Assembly (NCBI RefSeq): GCF_900104555.1
Contig: NZ_FNJU01000007.1
Span: 176,318 to 240,317, forward strand
Length of the DNA stretch: 64,000 bases
Source: Litchfieldia salsa
GTDB taxonomy: Bacteria; Bacillota; Bacilli; Bacillales; Bacillaceae_L
Direction of reading: 5' to 3'
Position 1 is the stretch's first letter. Every line of letters starts with the position of its first letter. Below are positions 39,501 through 48,417 of the stretch, piece by piece. The notes under the pieces were generated by a model that saw only the letters and a list, made by a program, of their open reading frames with translations, was not told the origin of the DNA and made no database searches. Made by a program: the position numbers and the translations under genes.

Positions 39501-39516
39501 TGTGAGCTGATTCACA
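39501..39516. promoter_or_regulatory. Fnr/CRP-family operator upstream of hcp
   Basis: TGTGA-GCTGAT-TCACA is the exact Bacillus Fnr consensus TGTGA-N6-TCACA. No other gene start is as close. Confidence 0.75.
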
Positions 39517-39557
39517 GAAAAGGGATGTTCATTAGATTGCCATAATTATCTCTAGAT

Positions 39558-39590
39558 CAAAAAAGCGCAACCCTTCCTTGGGTTAACGCT
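39558..39590 (-). terminator. Terminator of the LysE-family gene
   Basis: Minus-strand arms AGCGTTAACCC and GGGTTGCGCT (one bulge) are followed by six T. Confidence 0.75.
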
Positions 39591-39648
39591 CATTTACACT
39601 CTATTGTTATCCTAGTTCAAACTCAGTTTTACATTAACTTGACTTTAA

Positions 39649-40269
39649 TTAATTTAAAATTAAATACAATTGATAACCCATAAAAACCGCCATCAGCCAT
39701 ATAATAATTGCAGAAACTTGATTCAATGTTTTTAGCAGTTTACCAGTTTTATCAATTTGACCCATCTTCCTGCCTGCAATTGCCAAGGAAAAGAACCAGA
39801 TCCAAGAGACCACTATACAAGCCAAAGTAAACACCCATTTTTCATAGCCTGTATATGCCAAGGAACTAGTTCCGATAACTCCAATCGTATCCATAATAGC
39901 ATGAGGATTGAGTAATGATACAGAAGCAGCAAACGTAACTTGTCTTCGTGCAGAAAAACGAGGTTGTTCTTGATTAACGCTTATTTCAGGTTTACTTTTC
40001 CACATAATCCACCCCATATAGGCTAAGAAGAAGAATCCTACTAAAAATAACGTAAGCTTTAGCCATTCAAAGCTAAACACAATCATAGATACACCTGTCA
40101 CAGCCAAATAAATCAGTATCGTATCACAAACTCCTGCTGTAATAATTGCAGGAAAAGCATTTGTGAATCTGTTATGGGTCGCTCCTTGATTAAATATAAA
40201 TACATTTTGAACACCTAAAGGTAATATTAATCCAAACGCCAATAAAATCCCATGAAGTAATGGCTCCAC
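39649..40269 (-). CDS. LysE/ArgO-family amino-acid exporter
   Basis: 206 aa with six membrane helices. The N terminus LLHGILLAFGLILPLGVQNVFIFNQGA contains the family's GxxxPxGxQN signature. A second conserved element SLLNPHAIMDTIGVIGT lies mid-protein. Members export basic amino acids such as lysine or arginine. GTG 40269 is the start, with AGGGGGA ahead; longer frames have no ribosome binding site. It is a single gene, divergent from padR. Confidence 0.88.
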   Translation of the reverse strand: MEPLLHGILLAFGLILPLGVQNVFIFNQGATHNRFTNAFPAIITAGVCDTILIYLAVTGVSMIVFSFEWLKLTLFLVGFFFLAYMGWIMWKSKPEISVNQEQPRFSARRQVTFAASVSLLNPHAIMDTIGVIGTSSLAYTGYEKWVFTLACIVVSWIWFFSLAIAGRKMGQIDKTGKLLKTLNQVSAIIIWLMAVFMGYQLYLILN

Positions 40270-40447
40270 TACGATTCCCCCTATCCTTACCCTAGAATAG
40301 CGAAAGATTATTAATTTGTCTCCATCCAATAGAGGAATCCCCAAAATCTAGTGAGTTGAAACTTATATTATAAAAACACCCTCTTTACAAATCGTAAAAT
40401 ACATTATAGAATTTCGATATACATAAAATTTCTAGGTAGGTGAATAG

Positions 40448-40795
40448 ATGTTTAATCGTGAATTGGTTAAAGGAAGTACGTCCCTTTTGTTGCTTCAGTT
40501 GTTGGAGGAGCGAGACATGTACGGCTACGAACTCGTAAAAGAACTGGAAAAACGGAGCGAAAATGAGTTTTCGGTTAAAGAAGGCACATTATATCCAGCA
40601 CTACATAAGCTTGAAAAACAAGAATACATTGAATGCTATTGGCAAGAGCAAGAGAAAGGTCCTGCAAGGAAGTACTACCGAGTAACGGAAGCTGGAAAAG
40701 AAATGCTCCTGGAGAAAACAGAAGAGTGGAATAACTTTGTTTCTGTCATGAACAAGTTAATGGGGAGAAATAGTAATGGAACGGTTAAAGAATGA
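40448..40795 (+). CDS. PadR-family transcriptional regulator
   Basis: 115 aa. A winged helix of the short PadR class, with [34 protein letters not shown] and [17 protein letters not shown] 40448 follows AGGTAGGTG. It overlaps the next gene by 20 nt, a common layout in which PadR represses its own operon with a membrane partner. Confidence 0.93.
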   Translation: MFNRELVKGSTSLLLLQLLEERDMYGYELVKELEKRSENEFSVKEGTLYPALHKLEKQEYIECYWQEQEKGPARKYYRVTEAGKEMLLEKTEEWNNFVSVMNKLMGRNSNGTVKE

Positions 40796-41414
40796 ATTCT
40801 TAACAGACTTGTCAAATAGTCTCGGAGATCACCCGGATAAGAAATCTATTTTAACAGAATATGAAGTTCATCTTGATGAACTTCTATTTGAATACTATAA
40901 CATTGAAGATGAATCCGAGATGCGGTCTCAGGTTTATTCTAAGTTCGGAACTCCAAAAGAAATTGCTGACATTTGGAAAGAAGAGCTTTCGGTTACACCT
41001 AGCAATATGAAGTGGTTGTTCATCGCTGTAAATGTTCTTTTTTTCGCAGGTGGAGCTATTCTTACTCTCGCGCATCATCTTTTTGATTGGAATTGGCTTA
41101 CCACATTTTGGATGAAACTGACTTCCTTTCCGATTATCATTGCTTTCGTTTACATGGTTTTTTGGGCCTTACTTGGCTATGAAATTGGAAAAAGCTTTGG
41201 ACATAAAGGCAAGAGTTTGTTGACTCGAACGTTCCTTCTGGCCTTAATTCCAAATTTAACACTTATGGTTTTAACCGTTTTCCATCTCATACCTCATGAA
41301 TGGTTCTTTCCATTATTGCAAGAAACCTTTATTGGACTCTGTATCCTGCTCACGATATTATTATATCCAGTTTGTGTGGTTAGCTACAGGTGGGGGAAGA
41401 AAGCTTCTTTATAA
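40776..41414 (+). CDS. HAAS-domain (DUF1700-like) membrane protein
   Basis: 212 aa. A cytoplasmic HAAS signalling domain (about 1-75: [32 protein letters not shown]...[11 protein letters not shown]) precedes four membrane helices. Such proteins are nearly always encoded after a PadR regulator and are thought to pass a membrane signal to it. ATG 40776 lies inside padR with GGGGAGA ahead, so translation is coupled. Confidence 0.88.
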   Translation: MERLKNEFLTDLSNSLGDHPDKKSILTEYEVHLDELLFEYYNIEDESEMRSQVYSKFGTPKEIADIWKEELSVTPSNMKWLFIAVNVLFFAGGAILTLAHHLFDWNWLTTFWMKLTSFPIIIAFVYMVFWALLGYEIGKSFGHKGKSLLTRTFLLALIPNLTLMVLTVFHLIPHEWFFPLLQETFIGLCILLTILLYPVCVVSYRWGKKASL

Positions 41415-41481
41415 GCTTTTTTTTGAAATAATACCTAGAATTTCTATATACAAAGAAAAACGATTATTGGAGGTTCGAAAC

Positions 41482-42939
41482 ATGGAAATGAAAATAGAAA
41501 AAAGAGATATGAAGTTTTTGCTTGTGTGCCTGATTGTTGGTATCGTTGCTGAAGAAGCATTCTACCGGGATCTGATTGGCATTTCTTATTTTGTCTTTAT
41601 CAGTGCATTTTACGCGGTATTCTACCTACGATTTCGTAGCTTCTCATTTTCACATCAGAGACTGGGCTATCTAGTTCTCATCTCCATTTGGCTTCTAGCA
41701 TCAAGTTATTATCTCTATGATATAACCGTGTTTTATGCATTAAATATCCTTGTAATTCCTGCCTTAGTTATTTTTCATCTTGTATTAATTACGTCACCGA
41801 AAAAAATGGAGTGGAATAAGTTGAATTTCCTCTCTTATGTTTTATTACGTCTTGGAAATGGAATTCTCTATAATTTTCGTTTTATAGCTCATTTAACCGG
41901 TAGCCTTAAGCAAAACAGTAATCCAAAGAAATATGATGTTTGGAAAAAAATAATGATTGGAATAGCCATTTCAATTCCCATTTTATTTGTCATCCTAAAT
42001 CTATTAGCTTCAGCTGATGTCCAATTTGAAAGGCTTTTAAGCAACATTCCTACGTTATTAAGCTTTAATCCAGAAACCTTCTTCCGCATAGTCGTCATCC
42101 TAATTTATACCTTTGGTTTCTTTGGATTCTTACAGGTGCTTTCGCAGAAAAAGATTCAAGCTATCCAAAAAGAATCTCACTTTAATCCGATGGTATTGGA
42201 CGGTATCATTACTCTGACTGTTCTATTGCTCCTTAACTTGGTGTATGTATTGTTTGTTGCCGTCCAATTCAAGTATTTCTTTAGTGGCACACTTGAGGAT
42301 GGTTATACGTATGCTCAATATGCACGTCGCGGCTTTTTTGAATTGCTGTTTGTAACCTTGATAAACCTGACTGTTATTACTGTGGTGATTCAATTTACGA
42401 AAACCTCAATAGAAGGGTTAAGAAAAACCATCCAATTGGCACTAACCGTCCTGGTCTTAACGAGTGGAGTTCTGCTAGTCTCTGCCTTCATGCGAATGGC
42501 TTTGTATGAGGATGCATATGGAGCTACTTTTACAAGAATACTGGTGACTTCCTTTATGATATTTCTTATGGTCATCTTTGCTTATACCCTTGTGAAAATC
42601 TGGTTAAAGAGGCTTTCTTTGTTTCACTTTTATTTCATCTCTTCAATCGTATTTTATACCGGCATCAATCTTGTAAACTTTGACCAAATCGTTGTTGATC
42701 GCAATATTGCCCGGTATGAATCAACTGGCAAAATTGATATCGATTATTTAAATAGATTATCCTCGACAGGGGTCCTTGGTTTAATCGAGCTTTATGAGAA
42801 AAATCCTGAAATCCCAGGGTTGGAAGAGTTATTAAAACAACGTAAGGCTGAAAGAGAATACATTAAAAGCGATACATGGCAATCACATAATCTTACAAGA
42901 GACAAAGCATACGAAAAGCTTGGGTTATTGGATTTATAA
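41482..42939 (+). CDS. DUF4173 membrane protein
   Basis: 485 aa with about 11-12 membrane helices. It has the DUF4173 layout: an early ISAFYAVFYLRFRSF, a central GIAISIPILFVILNLLASADVQFE, then YAQYARRGFFELLFVTLINL, and a soluble C-terminal tail with NIARYESTGKIDIDYLNRLSSTGVLGLIELYE. The function is not established. ATG 41482 follows GGAGG. It is third in the PadR cluster after a 67-base gap and ends at a terminator. Confidence 0.88.
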   Translation: MEMKIEKRDMKFLLVCLIVGIVAEEAFYRDLIGISYFVFISAFYAVFYLRFRSFSFSHQRLGYLVLISIWLLASSYYLYDITVFYALNILVIPALVIFHLVLITSPKKMEWNKLNFLSYVLLRLGNGILYNFRFIAHLTGSLKQNSNPKKYDVWKKIMIGIAISIPILFVILNLLASADVQFERLLSNIPTLLSFNPETFFRIVVILIYTFGFFGFLQVLSQKKIQAIQKESHFNPMVLDGIITLTVLLLLNLVYVLFVAVQFKYFFSGTLEDGYTYAQYARRGFFELLFVTLINLTVITVVIQFTKTSIEGLRKTIQLALTVLVLTSGVLLVSAFMRMALYEDAYGATFTRILVTSFMIFLMVIFAYTLVKIWLKRLSLFHFYFISSIVFYTGINLVNFDQIVVDRNIARYESTGKIDIDYLNRLSSTGVLGLIELYEKNPEIPGLEELLKQRKAEREYIKSDTWQSHNLTRDKAYEKLGLLDL

Positions 42940-42952
42940 GGTTAATATGTCA

Positions 42953-42987
42953 AAAAAAGTGGAACCCATAACATGGATTCCACTTTT
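42953..42987 (+). terminator. Terminator of the PadR cluster
   Basis: Stem AAAGTGGAA/TTCCACTTT (one mismatch-free core) with a 12-base loop and T run. Confidence 0.75.
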
Positions 42988-43024
42988 GATCGTATCTTCA
43001 AAAAGGGTATTCAAAACAATTCGC

Positions 43025-43222
43025 TTAGCTTACCTTTTTCCCTACACTAAAGAATGAAGCAATAATTGATAGTACCCAAGTAATCAAAAAGATCACAATA
43101 AGCATAATCGCTTGTTCCCCAGCAACAAAAGCCGCTTCATTACCCATTTCAAGGTTTGAGCCAAAGATATAACCAAAGCAACCACACTTTTCTATAAATT
43201 CTGTAAATACAACAATATCGTG
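43025..43222 (-). pseudogene. C-terminal remnant of a membrane protein gene
   Basis: An open frame on the minus strand encodes about 65 residues including KCGCFGYIFGSNLEMGN and a final membrane helix (AIMLIVIFLITWVLSIIASFF). It is closed upstream by a TAA and has no start codon with a ribosome binding site before an internal ATG. It reads like the tail of a longer multi-pass protein whose family I do not recognise. Confidence 0.35.
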
Positions 43223-43255
43223 TTAATTCTTGTGTTAAAATACACCGAAAAAGAA

Positions 43256-44116
43256 TCATTGATTCTCTTGCTGTTTATGAAGTCTATACTGTTTGGGAGA
43301 TACACCTGTTATCTTTTTAAAAACACGCCAGAATTGAACATTATTAGCGTATCCTACCTTTACTGCAATTTGGTTCACTTTCATGGTCGTTTCATTTAAA
43401 TATCTTTTTGCCTCATTTATACGAATTGCATGTAAGTAGTCAATAAAACTACATCCAGTATATTTTTTAAATAATCTACTGATATATTGTTCATTTAAAT
43501 GAAATCGACGAGATAGTAAACAAAGAGATATATCATTTGAAAATTCATTGTTTATATATGTAATGATTTTTTCAATTTCATTATTACCTATCCTTTGTTG
43601 GGTACCGATAACCTTGCTCTTTTTTTGGGGGCTTACGAGCTCTAACAATCTACTAGATTCAATTAATAATTGAGACAATAGAGAACTAAGATACGTGTCC
43701 CTCTCCTTTAGATTCATCTGATACTCCTCGTATAGTTTCATAATTATGGTGTTGATTATTAATCTTTTATCATGAGGAATTGGTAAAACATAAGGTCCTT
43801 CTTCAAAAAGTTGCTTAATAATGTGACGCTCTCTTGAACTCAAAAAACATTCTCTAAAGTTAATGACTATTCGACCATACACTAGATTACCCTTTACTAA
43901 TGTTTTATGGATGACATTTTTATCAATAAACACTAGATGCTGATTCTTTAACACGTATTCTTCCCCATTGATTAAATAGATCCGTTCTCCCTCATACAAA
44001 TAATAAATTTCATAGTCTTGGTGCAGGTGGTGTGTTGCCATAGATGGATGAAGACCAGTAAAACGATCTATGTAAAAACGTTGCTCCCTTAGTGAAACGC
44101 TTACCTTTTGTACCAA
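43256..44116 (-). CDS. AraC-family regulator with cupin sensor
   Basis: 286 aa. The N-terminal sugar-sensing cupin (about 15-110) has HHLHQDYEIYYLYEGERIYLINGEEYVL. The C-terminal AraC domain (about 185-280) has SRRFHLNEQYISRLFKKYTGCSFIDYLHAIRINEAKRYL and the GYANNVQFWRVFKKITGVSPKQYR signature. TTG 44116 is the start, with GAGGTGGG ahead. It diverges from the pectate lyase gene with a 690-base gap, so it is a good candidate for its regulator. Confidence 0.88.
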   Translation of the reverse strand: MVQKVSVSLREQRFYIDRFTGLHPSMATHHLHQDYEIYYLYEGERIYLINGEEYVLKNQHLVFIDKNVIHKTLVKGNLVYGRIVINFRECFLSSRERHIIKQLFEEGPYVLPIPHDKRLIINTIIMKLYEEYQMNLKERDTYLSSLLSQLLIESSRLLELVSPQKKSKVIGTQQRIGNNEIEKIITYINNEFSNDISLCLLSRRFHLNEQYISRLFKKYTGCSFIDYLHAIRINEAKRYLNETTMKVNQIAVKVGYANNVQFWRVFKKITGVSPKQYRLHKQQENQ

Positions 44117-44633
44117 CTATCCCACCTCTTTTCGTAACTGCTAATTATCTAACATGTGAGAATATTTCTTCTTGTACTTAGGTTGTATTTAGTCAAAGTT
44201 TGGTTCGTACAATCAACAGCCTACTAGTTTGCTTATTGGTAGAGAGTATATTTATTACTATTTATCAAGATTCCATGTATTACCTTCTTTTTTCAAACAA
44301 TCACTACTTTAATCCTACTTAACAACTGATAATCACAATCAACGTTTCATTTTTCAGTATAAAAGGAGCACTCCTTTGGTTTACTCATTGGCCCTAATGC
44401 ATGAGGTTGTTAATCTTGAATAAATCGAAAAGCGGTGATTTTTCGAAAACCCATTCACTAACTCATTGTGTTTTACATTACATAGACATACAAAATTGTA
44501 AACAGTAATGGAATATATCTACAAAATATGTAATCGAGAGGTTGATATACTTATATTGATAATATGATGTTTTTTATCAAACTTAGAAGAAAAATTCAAA
44601 AGAAACATACTGCTATTTTGTTTCAGATTAAAA
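44117..44633. other. Non-coding region upstream of the pectate lyase
   Basis: About 500 bases without a credible gene on either strand. I see no repeats or conserved RNA fold here; the recognisable elements (cre-like site, hairpin, leader Shine-Dalgarno) all lie between 44634 and 44807. Confidence 0.5.
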
Positions 44634-44647
44634 TGAAAGGGTTTACA
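44634..44647. promoter_or_regulatory. cre-like site upstream of the pectate lyase gene
   Basis: TGAAAGGGTTTACA matches the cre pattern except that the central C is G. It is immediately followed by an 8-bp hairpin (GTGTAGCA/TGCTACAC, 44655-44682). Confidence 0.4.
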
Positions 44648-44701
44648 CAAAGAAGTGTAGCACTTACAACTATTTGCTACACGAAAGTATAGCGTTATTT
44701 T

Positions 44702-44712
44702 AGGAGGTGATT
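44702..44712 (+). promoter_or_regulatory. Perfect Shine-Dalgarno in the leader without a start codon
   Basis: AGGAGGTGATT is fully complementary to the 16S 3' end, but no usable start follows at normal spacing (the next ATG, 12 bases on, is ATG-TGA). It lies about 95 bases ahead of the real lyase start, which has its own AAAGGTGG. It resembles the STAB-SD leaders that protect mRNA in Bacillus. Confidence 0.5.
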
Positions 44713-44807
44713 AAAGGTAAAAAATGTGATTGGCTTTATTTTATAAGCCGTTTGTTTGCATCCAGACTCACATATATCTTTAAAAAATTTGCAAAGGTGG
44801 TAATACA

Positions 44808-46472
44808 ATGAAATTTCGCAAGGCAATGATATGGGTAGTAATTCTCTCATTCTTTACCTCATCGTTAGTATTGGGTAGAAATGGTGTAGTAAATGCATCA
44901 GAAATCGATTCAATTCCAAACACAACAAGATCTATTAAGAACTATGACAATATTTTTCTATCTGTAACGGGTTATGCATCATTAGGGGTTAATGACCGAA
45001 GCCATTACATTGAGACCTCTTTTTATCGTAAGGTTAAAACGGAAAGAGAGTTTTTGCAGGCAATTTTGGATGCGGGAACTGGAAGTGTCAAAGTAATTGA
45101 AGTGGCGAAAGATCTAAACCTAGGTTGGAAAGCACTAAATTTAAGTTCAGATGAAGCAAAAAAGTATCGTTTTGTATCGAAATACCGAGATCCTATGAAC
45201 GGATATACAAATCCAAAGATAGAAGCCTCCGGTGTTTCACAAATAAATATTAATAATATCGATGGCTTAACTATTTATTCTAAAAAAGGGAAAACGATTA
45301 GAAGTGCAGAATTTAAATTACAAAGATCTGTAAATGATATTGTCATCAGAAATTTGAAATTTGATGGAATGTGGCAATGGGATGATACAGGAAAACATAA
45401 GGAAGTAGGCTGGTCCTTTCTGAAAGTAAACGGGGCAAATAATGTATGGATCGACCATAGTAGCTTTCCAATTGCATCAGATGGATTAATTGATACAGAG
45501 AATGGTGGTTCCAATATTACGATTTCCTGGTCTGATTTCGGATTACCTGCAAATGAAAATCCGTCAGAAGATAGTGATATTTATCAATCCATTCAATATA
45601 TGGAAGAAAGATATGCTTCTGGTGAACTAAATTCTGAGAGTGTGTATTATAACATGCGTAATGCCGGTGCAACTAAAGAACAAATTATGGCATATGCAGC
45701 TTACCATAGCAAGGTACATTTAACCGGCTCAGGTGATAAAGACTATGTGAATTATGTGTCTAGTAGTGGAAATGAGATAAAAGATGGTAATCAACGAATC
45801 AGATTAACACTTGCCTATAACAGTTATACGAATATTGGACAGAGAGTTCCTATGATACGTCAAGGTACGGGTCATACATACAACTTGTATTTGGATAACT
45901 CCACGCATCAGGATGTTTTGGATAATGTAAGCGCAATTGCTGAATATGGAACAGATACACTGTCACGAGCACTTAATGCGCGAAATGGGGCTTCTATCGC
46001 TACAGATACCTCTGTATTTAAAGACATTAACGAACCAATTATTGGTGCTGAGATTCAAGGGCTAGATACAAAAAACATGGATGCGCAATGGGCTGAATTA
46101 TTCCATAGTGCGTATAATAGAAATTTAATCGTAAATTCCAAGGTTACTAATAAGTATGGAACGTACACGGGAAGTAGCTGGGACAACAATGGTGATAATC
46201 TATTCACAACAGGCTTTACGTGGTATGACAAATCAACCATCGGTAATTGGGCATGGTCTTCTCATATCGTGGGAAGTGAATTTATGAGTAAAATGAATCC
46301 ACCGACTGATCCATTTGAGTTCGAGTATAAGTATGATGAAACGTTACCTTATACGTATAATGTCCTTCCCTTAGATAGTGTTGTAGAAACACTTTCAAAA
46401 AATGCAGGTGCAAACAAAGTTAATTTAAGTCCAAATAACTGGTTAAAAACCGATTACAGTTCTAAGAGATAA
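44808..46472 (+). CDS. Secreted pectate lyase, family PL1
   Basis: 554 aa. Cleaves polygalacturonate by beta-elimination outside the cell, with calcium. An N-terminal signal peptide runs to about residue 30 (LGRNGVVNASE). The parallel beta-helix shows the PL1 motifs: NNVWIDHSSF (vWiDH) at about residue 210, SDGLIDTENGGSNITISWSDF, and the catalytic region RVPMIRQGTGHTYNLYLDN, which fits RxPxxRxG. ATG 44808 has AAAGGTGG ahead. It is a single gene; together with the PL11 lyase it suggests growth on pectin. Confidence 0.9.
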   Translation: MKFRKAMIWVVILSFFTSSLVLGRNGVVNASEIDSIPNTTRSIKNYDNIFLSVTGYASLGVNDRSHYIETSFYRKVKTEREFLQAILDAGTGSVKVIEVAKDLNLGWKALNLSSDEAKKYRFVSKYRDPMNGYTNPKIEASGVSQININNIDGLTIYSKKGKTIRSAEFKLQRSVNDIVIRNLKFDGMWQWDDTGKHKEVGWSFLKVNGANNVWIDHSSFPIASDGLIDTENGGSNITISWSDFGLPANENPSEDSDIYQSIQYMEERYASGELNSESVYYNMRNAGATKEQIMAYAAYHSKVHLTGSGDKDYVNYVSSSGNEIKDGNQRIRLTLAYNSYTNIGQRVPMIRQGTGHTYNLYLDNSTHQDVLDNVSAIAEYGTDTLSRALNARNGASIATDTSVFKDINEPIIGAEIQGLDTKNMDAQWAELFHSAYNRNLIVNSKVTNKYGTYTGSSWDNNGDNLFTTGFTWYDKSTIGNWAWSSHIVGSEFMSKMNPPTDPFEFEYKYDETLPYTYNVLPLDSVVETLSKNAGANKVNLSPNNWLKTDYSSKR

Positions 46473-46565
46473 CCGATATAAATGGGTTAAGCCCCAAATA
46501 TATAAATTATTATGCAAATTCATTTAGCCCCTTTATAGTTTTTACCATTTTTCCGCTATGATAAA

Positions 46566-46598
46566 ATAGGACCTTCCATCATTTGATAGAGGTCCTAT
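46566..46598. terminator. Bidirectional terminator between the lyase and tcyP genes
   Basis: Arms ATAGGACCT and AGGTCCTAT (9 bp) with T-rich flanks on the minus strand. It serves tcyP and probably the lyase. Confidence 0.75.
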
Positions 46599-46639
46599 AC
46601 TTTACTTATTTACAATATACAGGGCGAGAATTGTGCTTT

Positions 46640-48034
46640 TTATAAACTTGTTTCTCTTTCAATCGCTTCAGGATTGTTGAATGTTTTTATATTGAGCTTA
46701 TTCATAATCTTAGATGTTAATGTACCTGATAGCATTGCTCCATTTACATTTAATGCTGTACGTCCCATGTCAATTAGTGGCTCAACAGAGATAAGTAGTC
46801 CTGCTAAAGCTACTGGTAGATTCATAGATGAAAGTACGATTAATGCTGCAAATGTTGCACCACCACCGACACCAGCAATACCAAATGATGCGATACCAAT
46901 GATCAGAATCAATTGAATGATAAATCCAGGTGAAAGTGGGTCGATTCCCTGTGATGGAGCGATCATCACTGCTAACATCGCTGGATAAATTCCCGCACAC
47001 CCATTCTGTCCAATGGTTGCACCAAACGATGCAGACATATTAGCAATACCTTGATCGACTCCTAAGCTATTTTTTTGTGCTTGAATATTTAACGGAATCG
47101 TACCTGCGCTAGAACGAGATGTAAAAGCAAAGCCTAATACCGGTAATACCTTACGTAGGAATGTTAATGGGTTAAGCCCAAACAAACCAACGACAATTAA
47201 GTGAATGATAAACATTGCTAGTAACGCAACATAGGAAGCTCCAACAAATTTACCTAACTCTAGAATTCCGGCAACATTCGTATTTGCTACTGTATTTGCC
47301 ATTAATCCCAAGATACCAAATGGTGTTAAACGAAGAATCAGTGTTACGATTCGCATGACAATCGCATAAATAGCATTCATCCAGTTAACAAAAACCTCTG
47401 CCTGCTCTGGTTGCTTTCTTCGTACTCCTAGAACGGCAATACCAACAATGATTGAAAAAATAACGACTGCAATTGTGGATGTCGCACGAGCACCTGTCAT
47501 GTCTAAAAATGGATTAGACGGGATAAAGCTTAGTATTTGTTGTGGAATAGTCAAATCTGAAACAGTACCTAATCTTTCTTCTAAGGCCATACCTCGTTCA
47601 TTTTCCGCTTGACCAGCTTCAATTTGACTAGCATCTAAATTAAAGATCGAAGCAGCACCAATACCAACGACAGCTGCTACCATTGCGGTTGCTACCAAAA
47701 TACCGATGATCCAAGCGGACATTTTACCTAAATCAGAAGACTTCTCCAAATTAATAATGGACTGAATGATCGACACCATAATAAGTGGGATTACAATCAT
47801 CATTAGTAAGCTTACATAGCCTCTACCGACAATATTAAACCAATCGGTCGTTGTGCTAACAATCTCTGAACCTGGTTGATAAGCAATCTGCAAGAAAGCT
47901 CCTAGTAATATACCAAGACCTAATCCAGTAAATACGCGCTTACTAAAAGAAACGTGCTTCTTTTGCATATAAAATAAAATACCGATAAGTGCAAGCATGA
48001 TAACAATATTTAATAAAATAAAAACAGTATTCAT
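46640..48034 (-). CDS. tcyP: L-cystine symporter TcyP
   Basis: 464 aa, close to the 463 aa of Bacillus subtilis TcyP. A sodium-coupled dicarboxylate/amino-acid symporter fold with eight helices and two hairpin loops. Marks are an early RVFTGLGLGILLGA, GFAFTSRSSAGTIPLNIQ (the serine-rich hairpin), GATIGQNGCAGIYPAM, and the C-terminal DMGRTALNVNGAMLSG. It takes up cystine and related sulfur compounds. ATG 46640-gene start at 48034 follows AAGGGGGAG. It is a single gene. Confidence 0.92.
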   Translation of the reverse strand: MNTVFILLNIVIMLALIGILFYMQKKHVSFSKRVFTGLGLGILLGAFLQIAYQPGSEIVSTTTDWFNIVGRGYVSLLMMIVIPLIMVSIIQSIINLEKSSDLGKMSAWIIGILVATAMVAAVVGIGAASIFNLDASQIEAGQAENERGMALEERLGTVSDLTIPQQILSFIPSNPFLDMTGARATSTIAVVIFSIIVGIAVLGVRRKQPEQAEVFVNWMNAIYAIVMRIVTLILRLTPFGILGLMANTVANTNVAGILELGKFVGASYVALLAMFIIHLIVVGLFGLNPLTFLRKVLPVLGFAFTSRSSAGTIPLNIQAQKNSLGVDQGIANMSASFGATIGQNGCAGIYPAMLAVMIAPSQGIDPLSPGFIIQLILIIGIASFGIAGVGGGATFAALIVLSSMNLPVALAGLLISVEPLIDMGRTALNVNGAMLSGTLTSKIMNKLNIKTFNNPEAIERETSL

Positions 48035-48328
48035 CTTCTGTACTCCCCCTTTTAATATAATACTACGTCACTAATCGAAAATCGTTGTATTCTCTTCACC
48101 ATAATAATCCGATTAATCCGCTTGGAATAGATTACAACGTTTATCGGCTTCTGTCAAACATCTTACACTTTTCTTCATCTCTATCACTTCAGATAAAGTT
48201 GCTTATGACTATTTATATAAATTTGGCCATGAATTATTCGTCTCTTGTGACGTTGTAGAGGATAGTCGGATGAGGAAGTGTACCTTATTTGAGAAAGTAA
48301 TTCGAATTTTACAATAACAAGCCGACCC
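48035..48328. other. Intergenic region between tcyP and the LCP gene
   Basis: About 290 bases with no gene. A TTGGAATAG near 48114 faintly recalls a CymR half-site, which would fit sulfur control of tcyP, but it is too weak to call. Confidence 0.4.
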
Positions 48329-48374
48329 AAAAAAAATAGCATGCATGATTCCGGTTTAATACCGTAGTCATACT
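48329..48374 (-). terminator. Terminator of the LCP gene
   Basis: On the minus strand an imperfect stem (ATGACTACGGT with ACCGGAATCAT) is followed by eight T. Confidence 0.7.
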
Positions 48375-48417
48375 TGCCAATTTCGATTTGAGAATAGTTG
48401 TACTCCTTACTTCTTTT

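Noticed and set aside
48100-48130. TTGGAATAG as a CymR site for tcyP
   Set aside because: Only one half-site is present and the full consensus is not met.
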